Part shown: positions 6,040 to 11,243 of the stretch, in pieces
How the letters are laid out: each line of letters opens with the position of its first letter
Position numbering within the stretch: the first letter of the stretch is position 1
Assembly (NCBI GenBank): GCA_035275625.1
Contig: DATEMK010000303.1
Coordinates: 1 to 11,243 of the forward strand
DNA length: 11,243 nt
Origin: DATEMK01 sp035275625
Lineage (GTDB): Bacteria > Bacteroidota > Bacteroidia > AKYH767-A > OLB10
Direction: 5' to 3'
Notes under the pieces: model-generated
What the model saw: only the letters and a program-made list of their open reading frames with translations
The model's database searches: none
Told to the model about the DNA's origin: nothing
Translations under genes and position numbers: made by a program

Positions 6040-7377
6040 ATGTCTGCTAAAAAAAACATCACTATTCTCGGAGCAGGATTAGTAGGCTCTTTGCTTTCCA
6101 TTTATTTGTTAAAACGCGGATACAAGGTCACCTTGTACGAGCGCAGACCTGATATGCGCAAAGAAAAAATTGCAGCAGGCCGTTCCATAAATCTTGCATT
6201 GAGCGATCGGGGTTGGCGGGGATTGGAAGGTGTTGGCATTGCAGATGACATTCGTGCAATAGGAATTCCGATGACCGGACGCATGATACATTCCGTTGAC
6301 GGAAAACTTACGTTTCAGAATTATGGAAAAGAAGGCCAGGCGATTTTCTCTGTTTCACGTGGCGATTTAAATAAAAAACTGATGGACCTGGCAGAGCAAA
6401 ACAGGGCAGTGATAAATTTTAATCAGCGATGCACAGGAGTCAATCTTGCAAAGAATGAAATTTTCCTGGAAGATGACCAAGGAAATAAATCATCTGCAAC
6501 AGATGATTTAATCTTTGGCGCTGACGGGGCATACAGCGCTGCACGTTTGCAATTGCAATTTACCGACCTCTATAATTTTTCGCAAACCTATCTTGAACAT
6601 GGTTACAAAGAACTGGTGATTGAAGCGGGAGAAAACAATTCGTTCAGGCTGGAAAAAAACTGTTTGCACATCTGGCCCCGTGGCGGATACATGCTTATTG
6701 CATTGCCCAATCCGGATGGAAGCTTTACCTGCACATTATTTTTTCCATTCAAAGGAAGCCCGTCTTTTGATTTGCTGAAAACAAAAAATGATGTGCTGAA
6801 ATTTTTTAATGGAATTTTTCCTGATGCAGTTCCGTTGATGTCAAACCTTGTGAATGATTTTTTTAATAACCCAACCGGTTCTTTGGTGACAATGAAATGT
6901 GCACCGTGGAGCTTTGAAAAAAAACTGGTGCTGATTGGTGATGCTGCTCATGCTATCGTTCCGTTTTATGGACAAGGGATGAATTGCGGTTTTGAAGATT
7001 GCACTGTTTTGAACCAGCTGCTTGATGAATATAAAGATGACTGGCAAAAAGTGATTCCGGCTTATGAAGCAGCACGCAAACCAGCTGCCGATGCCATTGC
7101 AGAATTAGCTATTGCAAATTTTATTGAGATGCGCGATTTGGTCGGACACCCTGATTTTTTATTGCGTAAAAAAATTGAAAGCCGGTTTGCAGAGAAACAC
7201 CCCGATAAATGGATTCCGCTTTATACGATGGTAACTTTCAGCCATCTTCCATACAATGAAGCGCAGAAGCGGGGAAAAAAACAGGATAAGATTATGGAGC
7301 AAGTGATGAACTGGCCCGGAATTGAAAAAAAATGGGATAGTGAAGAAGTTGAAAAATTGATTTTGGAAATGATTTAA
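6040..7377 (+). CDS. kmo: Kynurenine 3-monooxygenase
   Basis: An FAD- and NADPH-dependent aromatic hydroxylase converting L-kynurenine to 3-hydroxykynurenine. The 445-aa protein shows the dinucleotide-binding fingerprint GAGLVG (11-16) in ITILGAGLVGSLLSIYLLKRG. It also has the kmo-typical GRSINLALSDRG (47-58), Arg81 and Tyr95 (offset 3 from the substrate-binding R84 and Y98 of the Pseudomonas enzyme), the DG motif FGADGAYSAAR (159-169) and the GD motif IGDAAHAIVPFYGQGMNCG (299-317). No C-terminal membrane anchor is evident, unlike the mitochondrial form. It begins 21 bases after the kynU stop with an A-rich leader and no Shine-Dalgarno site. Together the two enzymes make 3-hydroxyanthranilate, the entry to quinolinate and NAD. 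The dioxygenases before and after these steps are not in the window. Its stop region overlaps the stop of the convergent hydrolase by 4 bases. Confidence 0.96.
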   Translation: MSAKKNITILGAGLVGSLLSIYLLKRGYKVTLYERRPDMRKEKIAAGRSINLALSDRGWRGLEGVGIADDIRAIGIPMTGRMIHSVDGKLTFQNYGKEGQAIFSVSRGDLNKKLMDLAEQNRAVINFNQRCTGVNLAKNEIFLEDDQGNKSSATDDLIFGADGAYSAARLQLQFTDLYNFSQTYLEHGYKELVIEAGENNSFRLEKNCLHIWPRGGYMLIALPNPDGSFTCTLFFPFKGSPSFDLLKTKNDVLKFFNGIFPDAVPLMSNLVNDFFNNPTGSLVTMKCAPWSFEKKLVLIGDAAHAIVPFYGQGMNCGFEDCTVLNQLLDEYKDDWQKVIPAYEAARKPAADAIAELAIANFIEMRDLVGHPDFLLRKKIESRFAEKHPDKWIPLYTMVTFSHLPYNEAQKRGKKQDKIMEQVMNWPGIEKKWDSEEVEKLILEMI

Positions 7378-8015
7378 TTATTCAAAAACGGATTGTTCTT
7401 TTTTTCAAATCCAATAGTGGTCCTAGGGCCATGACCCGGATATACTTTCATCTCATCATCCAGCACAAATAATTTTTCGCGGATGCTTTTTATTAACGTA
7501 TCATAATCTCCACCGGGCAAATCAGTTCTTCCGATGCTCATCTGAAACAAAACATCACCGGAAATAATGAATTTTTCTTTCTCATTATAAAAACAAATGC
7601 TTCCCGGGCTGTGACCGGGCGTAAATAGAATGGCTAATTCGCTGTTTCCGAAAGTTACTTTATCGCCTTCGTTTAAAAAAGCAAAAGGCTCGGGAGAAGG
7701 CTCACAATAAATTCCATATTGAGATGCATAACTTGTAACTGCTTTTAATAAAGGGATTTCAATGAAATTTAATTCGAGTTGTAAATTATATTTATCAGCA
7801 ACAAATTTATTTCCCAAAACATGATCAATGTGACAATGGGTATTTAAAAGCTTTACAGGCTTCAGTTTTTGATTTTCAATGAATCGTTCCAGTTCATCTT
7901 TTTCAGAAGAATCATAACATCCCGGGTCAATAATCAGGCACTCTTTTGTTTCATCTGATAAGATGTATGTATTTTCCTGGAATGGATTGAATGTGAAAAA
8001 ATCAATTTTAATCAT
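7374..8015 (-). CDS. Metallo-beta-lactamase-fold hydrolase, glyoxalase II-like
   Basis: A 213-aa cytoplasmic metallohydrolase of the glyoxalase II/YcbL group, which hydrolyses thioesters such as S-lactoylglutathione. The actual substrate here is unknown. The metal-binding motif THCHIDH gives His60, His62, Asp64 and His65; His135 (TPGHSPGS), Asp154 (SGDVLF) and His195 (YPGHGP) complete the two-metal site. SIGRTDLPGGDYDTL (160-174) is typical of the YcbL-like short form. The length fits that form, which lacks the extra C-terminal glutathione-binding domain of classical GloB. The ATG at 8013-8015 lies 16 bases downstream of a perfect -7 element, supporting the start. Convergent with kmo (4-bp stop overlap). 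Confidence 0.93.
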   Translation of the reverse strand: MIKIDFFTFNPFQENTYILSDETKECLIIDPGCYDSSEKDELERFIENQKLKPVKLLNTHCHIDHVLGNKFVADKYNLQLELNFIEIPLLKAVTSYASQYGIYCEPSPEPFAFLNEGDKVTFGNSELAILFTPGHSPGSICFYNEKEKFIISGDVLFQMSIGRTDLPGGDYDTLIKSIREKLFVLDDEMKVYPGHGPRTTIGFEKKNNPFLNN

Positions 8016-8031
8016 GGCCTGTTTTATTCAG

Positions 8032-8061
8032 CAAAAGTATTGTTTTTGCCCGCGGTGCAAA
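8032..8061 (-). promoter_or_regulatory. Promoter of the glyoxalase II-like gene
   Basis: On the minus strand TTTG (8061-8058) is followed after 18 bases by TACTTTTG (8039-8032), a perfect TAnnTTTG -7 element with a -33 box one base short of the usual spacing. The -33 box is formed by the T-run that follows the terminator hairpin of the upstream small gene. Confidence 0.65.
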
Positions 8062-8095
8062 AAGAAAAAGCCTGCAGAAACAACAAACTGCAGGC
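8058..8095 (-). terminator. Rho-independent terminator downstream of the small gene
   Basis: Arms CTGCAGGC/GCCTGCAG (8088-8095 and 8070-8077) form a perfect 8-bp GC-rich stem with a 10-base loop. Read on the minus strand, the stem is followed at once by TTTTTCTTTTTG, a good U-tract. This points to transcription arriving from the small ORF at 8193-8375. Confidence 0.7.
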
Positions 8096-8131
8096 TAAAT
8101 TACTAACCCCATATTTTTAAGAAGTTAATCA

Positions 8132-8175
8132 GGGAGAGTATCCTCAATCTCAGCGACCGCTGTCGCTACTCTCCC
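8132..8175. other. Long imperfect hairpin between the small ORF and its terminator
   Basis: Outer arms GGGAGAGTA (8132-8140) and TACTCTCCC (8167-8175) are perfect over 9 bp. Inside them AGCGAC (8152-8157) and GTCGCT (8162-8167) form a second stem with loop CGCT. An 11-base one-sided bulge (8141-8151) separates the two stems. Base 8167 can pair in only one of them. The stem is clearly more GC-rich than the flanks. It could be a 3'-UTR structure, part of a small RNA, or a structured end of a longer reading frame. Confidence 0.5.
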
Positions 8176-8192
8176 CGACCCTTCAAATATTC

Positions 8193-8375
8193 TCAGGTGC
8201 CAATGTGTGGGTCCACAGTTACGCCACCGTCTTCAATCCTGTATTGACCGCTGTCAATGATTGATTGTGCTCTTGAGATTTCGTTTTGATGACTAGTTTT
8301 ATATTCATCATTAAAATCAGTTCTGTTTGTCAATGATCCTAATGCTATCAGGATCGCTACGAGTAATTCTATCAT
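8193..8375 (-). CDS. Small hypothetical peptide with hydrophobic N-terminus
   Basis: A 60-aa frame that I do not recognise. Residues 2-14 (IELLVAILIALGS) are hydrophobic, enough for a short membrane or export segment but without the usual positive charge after the Met. The rest is hydrophilic and acidic to neutral (NRTDFNDEYKTS then a helical stretch to about 42) and ends in DGGVTVDPHIGT. Support for being real comes from context. There is a near-consensus -7 element 37 bases upstream. A perfect inverted repeat holds the start codon. A strong terminator follows on the same strand, and no other gene accounts for this 526-bp gap. A -1 frame shift near the C-terminus would open a further coding-like stretch to 8125, so the true product could be longer or the gene broken. 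It is divergent from the TPR-like gene at 8542. Function unknown. Confidence 0.5.
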   Translation of the reverse strand: MIELLVAILIALGSLTNRTDFNDEYKTSHQNEISRAQSIIDSGQYRIEDGGVTVDPHIGT

Positions 8376-8407
8376 ATTTATTTTGTTTTATGTTTTATGA
8401 TAGAATT
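8365..8407 (-). promoter_or_regulatory. Perfect 12-bp inverted repeat enclosing the small ORF start codon
   Basis: On the minus strand AATTCTATCATA (8407-8396) is followed after a 19-base A-rich loop by TATGATAGAATT (8376-8365), its exact reverse complement. The ATG of the small ORF (8375-8373) lies in the second arm. The first arm starts about 5 bases after the candidate -7 element, so the mRNA would begin with this hairpin. It could hold translation off, protect the 5' end, or be an operator in DNA form. Confidence 0.65.
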
Positions 8408-8412
8408 GAACG

Positions 8413-8420
8413 CAAAGGTG
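8413..8420 (-). promoter_or_regulatory. Candidate -7 element of the small ORF
   Basis: The minus strand reads CACCTTTG, one mismatch from TAnnTTTG, placed 37 bases before the small ORF ATG. No TTG box is seen at the expected distance upstream. Confidence 0.4.
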
Positions 8421-8479
8421 CACTCGCAGTTTCAGAAAAAACGAATCATACCTTACACTCCAGTAACACCATGTTTTAG

Positions 8480-8487
8480 TACATTTA
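8480..8487 (+). promoter_or_regulatory. Candidate -7 element of the TPR-like gene
   Basis: TACATTTA is one mismatch from TAnnTTTG, 54 bases before the ATG at 8542. A -33 TTG is not obvious. The leader carries CAATGACT twice (8493-8500 and 8520-8527). The element lies back to back with the candidate promoter of the small ORF, about 60 bases away. Confidence 0.35.
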
Positions 8488-8541
8488 CACAGCAATGACT
8501 GATTAATTCATCTAAAAATCAATGACTTAACTTATTCAAAA

Positions 8542-10053
8542 ATGAAAAAATTGATAGAAATGTCACAATTAGTAACAGATTTTATTGATATTAAAACCAT
8601 AAAATATTTGTTTCAGCAGGATTCTCAGGATCCTAAATCATTAAAATTACTGAATGGAATTATCAGCGGAAAATATCATGAGGATGCGGAAGCCGCCCTG
8701 GATTTATATAATAGCTCTCCGGCTAATAAAAGTTATCTCATGCTGAAAAGCCGGACAAAGGAGCGAATGTTGAATCTGCTTTTTACTATGAATAGCAGTA
8801 AAAGAATGAAATCAGCTTATCAGAAAGCGCTCTTCTCTTCTTCGAGAAATATTATTGCAGCACGTCTTTTAATGTTAAGAGGAATGAGAAATGTAGCCAT
8901 TGACTTTCTTAAGGCTGCTTTAAATACATCAAAAAAATTCGAGTTTACAGACTTTGAACTTCTATCCGCAAGATTGCTCCGGTTGCATGAAACTTTTGCG
9001 GGCACTGAAATCAAAATGAAAAAATTTGATTCTGTGATTAAAAATAAAACGGAACTTCTGAATGCTGAAGTTGAAATGGAAGAGCTAATGGGAAAAATTT
9101 TTATTCAGATCAGGAAAACAGCATCTCCAAAAATCAGGTTACAAATTGTTGCTTCAGACTCATTTAAAAAAGCAAAAGAAATCTTAAAAAAACATCGCTC
9201 CCATAGCCTCCTCGTTAATTATTACAGGATTGCAATTTATTACCAGCATAGTTATAATCATCACCAGGAAGTAATAAAATTATGTGATGAATGTGAGAAA
9301 TATTTAAAAAATAATCCTGTGTTTGTGGATTATGCTTTTTTATCAGAAATAGCGCTGCAGAAATTAGACACTTCACTCTATTTGAAAGATTATAATTTAG
9401 GAAAAGAAAGCGTTAAAGTTTGCAGAGAATTATTTAATCCCGGTTATCTGAACTGGCTGATTTTTCTTGAATATTATTTTCTGCTTTGCCTGCATACAAA
9501 AAACTTTGATGAAGCACAAAAAATTTTTAACGAAGCTGTAAACCATTCAAGTTTTGCAAAGTATCCTGCCGAACGGTTAGAAAAATGGAAAATATTTGAA
9601 GCGTTTTTATTTTATATTCTTCCGGAAAATAAGAAACAAAAAAGATTTAATGTTTTTAAATTCATCAACGAAGTGCCTATTTTTTCAAAGGACAAACGCG
9701 GATACAATCTTTCTATCATCATTGCACAAATTGCATTATTAATTAAAATGGGCGATTTTGATAAAGTGATGGATAAGTTTAATCCTTTAAAAAGCTATTC
9801 GGGGCGATATGTCAGCAAAAGCCGGAATCCGCGCAGTTTTTATTTTGTAAAGATGTTGTTACTGATGGTGAAATATGATTTTGTCCAGGTGAAAACAAAA
9901 AGCATTACCAATAAGTTTTTTGTTAAGCTTAAGCAGGCAAAACTCGGCAACCAGGGTGAACTGGAAACACTCGAAGTAATTCCATACGATATTTTGTGGG
10001 AAGACTTGCTGATAAAACTTGCAGATTATAATAAAAGCATAAAAGAAAATTAA
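8542..10053 (+). CDS. Hypothetical TPR-like alpha-helical repeat protein
   Basis: A 503-aa, lysine-rich protein with no signal peptide, membrane helix or enzymatic motif, so probably cytoplasmic. I do not recognise a named family. Nearly the whole length looks helical. The best TPR-like helix pairs are at about 104-150 (AARLLMLRGMRNVAIDFLKA then FELLSARLLRLHETFAG), 224-257 (NYYRIAIYYQH then HHQEVIKLCDECEKYL), 304-337 (NWLIFLEYYFLLCLH then NFDEAQKIFNEAVNHSSF) and 390-415 (a pair around KMGDFDKVMDKF). The middle, 157-215, is a charged, possibly coiled-coil segment. The C-terminus ends in EVIPYDILWEDLLIKL. No N-terminal helix-turn-helix is evident. The ATG at 8542 is preceded by a typical A-rich leader; Met7 at 8560 is an alternative start. 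Divergent from the small ORF at 8193-8375, with which it may share regulation. A protein-binding scaffold or peptide sensor is possible but unproven. Codon use is AT-rich, like the nearby leader regions. Confidence 0.85.
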   Translation: MKKLIEMSQLVTDFIDIKTIKYLFQQDSQDPKSLKLLNGIISGKYHEDAEAALDLYNSSPANKSYLMLKSRTKERMLNLLFTMNSSKRMKSAYQKALFSSSRNIIAARLLMLRGMRNVAIDFLKAALNTSKKFEFTDFELLSARLLRLHETFAGTEIKMKKFDSVIKNKTELLNAEVEMEELMGKIFIQIRKTASPKIRLQIVASDSFKKAKEILKKHRSHSLLVNYYRIAIYYQHSYNHHQEVIKLCDECEKYLKNNPVFVDYAFLSEIALQKLDTSLYLKDYNLGKESVKVCRELFNPGYLNWLIFLEYYFLLCLHTKNFDEAQKIFNEAVNHSSFAKYPAERLEKWKIFEAFLFYILPENKKQKRFNVFKFINEVPIFSKDKRGYNLSIIIAQIALLIKMGDFDKVMDKFNPLKSYSGRYVSKSRNPRSFYFVKMLLLMVKYDFVQVKTKSITNKFFVKLKQAKLGNQGELETLEVIPYDILWEDLLIKLADYNKSIKEN

Positions 10054-10082
10054 AATATTCGGTTGTATTTAATAATTTGAAG

Positions 10083-10121
10083 TAAAAAAGAAAAGGGCCA
10101 TTTGCTGAAACAACCCTTTTC
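10083..10121 (-). terminator. Rho-independent terminator for the secreted-protein gene, possibly bidirectional
   Basis: GAAAAGGG (10090-10097) and CCCTTTTC (10114-10121) form a perfect 8-bp stem. On the minus strand it is followed directly by TTTTTTAC, a good U-tract. On the plus strand it lies 36 bases after the TPR-like gene and is followed by CAAATCAGATAC before a T-run, so termination in that direction would be weaker. Confidence 0.7.
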
Positions 10122-10153
10122 AAATCAGATACTTTTTTACTTTCCGTTATTTA

Positions 10154-11243
10154 TCAATTTACGGTCACTCTTGAAATATTTTTCTTTTCACCATTGATTA
10201 CTTTAAGGAAGTACATTCCTTTTGCCATTTTATCCGGAGTAAATTGACAGTTATTTTCGCCTGTTACAGAAACTCCGTTTAGCTGAAGAATTACTTTCCC
10301 CATCAGGTCAATAAGTTGAATAGAATATACAGTGCTTTCATCTGATTCAAAAGAAATATTCAATTGGTCATGCACAGGATTGGGGCGAACAATGACATCA
10401 AAATCCTGTCCCAAATTTTCATCATTTATTTCACGGCAGTTAAAAGCAATTGCAAGGGTCTTGTTAGTTCCTGCTCCGCAGGCATTATTCGCCTTCACAT
10501 TCAGGTTACCTGAAGTGCTTCCGAAGTTTACTGTTACCGAAGTGGATGTTGTTGTTAACGTTGTTCCTGAAGAGGTGACCACTCCATCTGAAATATGTGA
10601 GCCGGTCATGCCGGTCCAGGTGTAAGAGGTGGCGGTCGGAATCGCAGCAATGGAATACGGAACACCAAACTGGTTTGCACAAACCAATACGGGTCCTGTA
10701 ATGGATGCAGGGGTAGCCGGTGTGCCTTTCACAGTAAGAGTTTTTGCCGCACTGCTGCCGCATGTATTGTTTGCCGTAACGCTCACTGTACCCGAGGTAA
10801 ATGCCGGAAAAGAAATGCTTGCCGAAGTTCCGCTGGGTGTTACAACTGCGCCTGCTATATTGGTGGTCCATGTATAAGATGTTGCGTAAGCTACAGCAAC
10901 TATGCTATAGGTGGCTGTTGCATTGCAATTACCAAAACCCGGCCCGGTGATGGTACCCGGCTGGGCAGGTTTGGAGGAAATGGATAATGTCCTCAGGGCG
11001 CTTGTTCCGCAGGCATTGCTTCCCGAAACGGTAAGTGATCCGGAAGTAAACAAAGCAGAGAAACTAACAGACACCGAATTGGTGCCCTGACCGCTGGCAA
11101 TTGATGCATTGGCAGGTGCCGTCCAGTTATAAGTAACACCGGCTACATTTGTTACAGAATAGGTGCCTGTAGTTCCGGCACACACAGCGCTCGATGCTCC
11201 GCTGATTACTGAAGGTGTGGCAGGTTTGGACAGGATGCTGAGC
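10154..11243 (-). CDS. Secreted/surface repeat protein with type IX sorting domain, C-terminal 362 residues (5' end outside window)
   Basis: The frame is open to the right edge, so the true start lies beyond 11243. Numbering from the edge, three PKD/Ig-like repeats of about 83-85 residues are seen. They are phased by the linkers SKPATPSVISG (from residue 5), SKPAQPGTITG (from 90) and KGTPATPASITG (from 172). Each carries a Y-[ST]-[IV] strand, a Y-x-W-T core and an N-x-CG strand. Each repeat has exactly two cysteines 55-67 residues apart, which fits one disulfide per domain after export. The last ~76 residues (about 287-362) are a type IX secretion C-terminal sorting domain: VRPNPVHDQLNISF, LIDLMGKVI, GMYFLKVINGEKK and a final SRVTVN. 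The protein should pass the inner membrane by Sec, then the outer membrane by the Por/T9SS machinery, losing this domain and being released or anchored. Such proteins often serve in adhesion or matrix binding; the actual role depends on the missing N-terminus. Confidence 0.92.
   Translation of the reverse strand, partial: LSILSKPATPSVISGASSAVCAGTTGTYSVTNVAGVTYNWTAPANASIASGQGTNSVSVSFSALFTSGSLTVSGSNACGTSALRTLSISSKPAQPGTITGPGFGNCNATATYSIVAVAYATSYTWTTNIAGAVVTPSGTSASISFPAFTSGTVSVTANNTCGSSAAKTLTVKGTPATPASITGPVLVCANQFGVPYSIAAIPTATSYTWTGMTGSHISDGVVTSSGTTLTTTSTSVTVNFGSTSGNLNVKANNACGAGTNKTLAIAFNCREINDENLGQDFDVIVRPNPVHDQLNISFESDESTVYSIQLIDLMGKVILQLNGVSVTGENNCQFTPDKMAKGMYFLKVINGEKKNISRVTVN

Noticed and set aside
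8206..8216. Canonical programmed -1 frameshift site at the end of the small ORF
   Set aside because: The bases GTGGACCCACAC do not contain an X-XXY-YYZ slippery heptamer, so programmed shifting is not supported beyond the presence of the open -1 frame.
8193..10053. Firm assignment of the small ORF and TPR-like gene as a Rap-Phr/RRNPP quorum-sensing pair
   Set aside because: Only the layout fits. No helix-turn-helix, phosphatase bundle, classical signal peptide or homology evidence is visible, so it is kept as a hypothesis.
11183..11185. GTG as a start for the T9SS cargo protein
   Set aside because: The frame continues upstream to the window edge with the same repeat pattern (SKPATPSVISG), so this codon is an internal valine.

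Overview
The window looks like a chromosomal stretch from a member of the phylum Bacteroidota. The evidence is a type IX secretion C-terminal sorting domain at the right end, a SecA N-terminus with two extra charged segments, perfect TAnnTTTG (-7) promoter elements upstream of several genes, absence of Shine-Dalgarno sites, A-rich leaders, and a kynurenine-pathway gene pair typical of aerobic Bacteroidota. No phage, plasmid, IS transposase, CRISPR array, tRNA or rRNA was seen.

Layout from left to right. Positions 1-1040 (minus) hold the first ~346 codons of secA, whose 3' part lies outside the window. Positions 1041-1483 are a non-coding gap with the secA promoter, a short GC-rich inverted repeat and a multi-hairpin repeat. 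An MsbA-like ABC exporter (1484-3310, plus) converges on a MacB/FtsX-type ABC permease (3403-4653, minus). A divergent, ATTGTT-repeat-containing promoter region leads to a two-gene operon, kynU (4723-6018) and kmo (6040-7377), for tryptophan/kynurenine breakdown through 3-hydroxykynurenine to 3-hydroxyanthranilate. A glyoxalase II-like metallo-hydrolase (7374-8015, minus) converges on kmo with a 4-bp overlap.

The most unusual part is 8058-10053. A small ORF (8193-8375, minus, 60 aa, hydrophobic N-terminus) has its start codon inside a perfect 12-bp inverted repeat near the predicted 5' end of its transcript. It is followed by a long hairpin, an out-of-frame coding-like extension and a strong terminator. 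It is divergently arranged with an unrecognised 503-aa cytoplasmic alpha-helical, TPR-like protein (8542-10053, plus). The layout superficially resembles peptide/TPR-receptor pairs, but function is not established and no homology could be tested here.

The right end (10154-11243, minus) is the C-terminal 362 residues of a secreted or surface protein with about three PKD/Ig-like repeats of ~83-85 residues and a type IX sorting domain. Its start lies beyond the window. A terminator at 10083-10121 separates it from the TPR-like gene.
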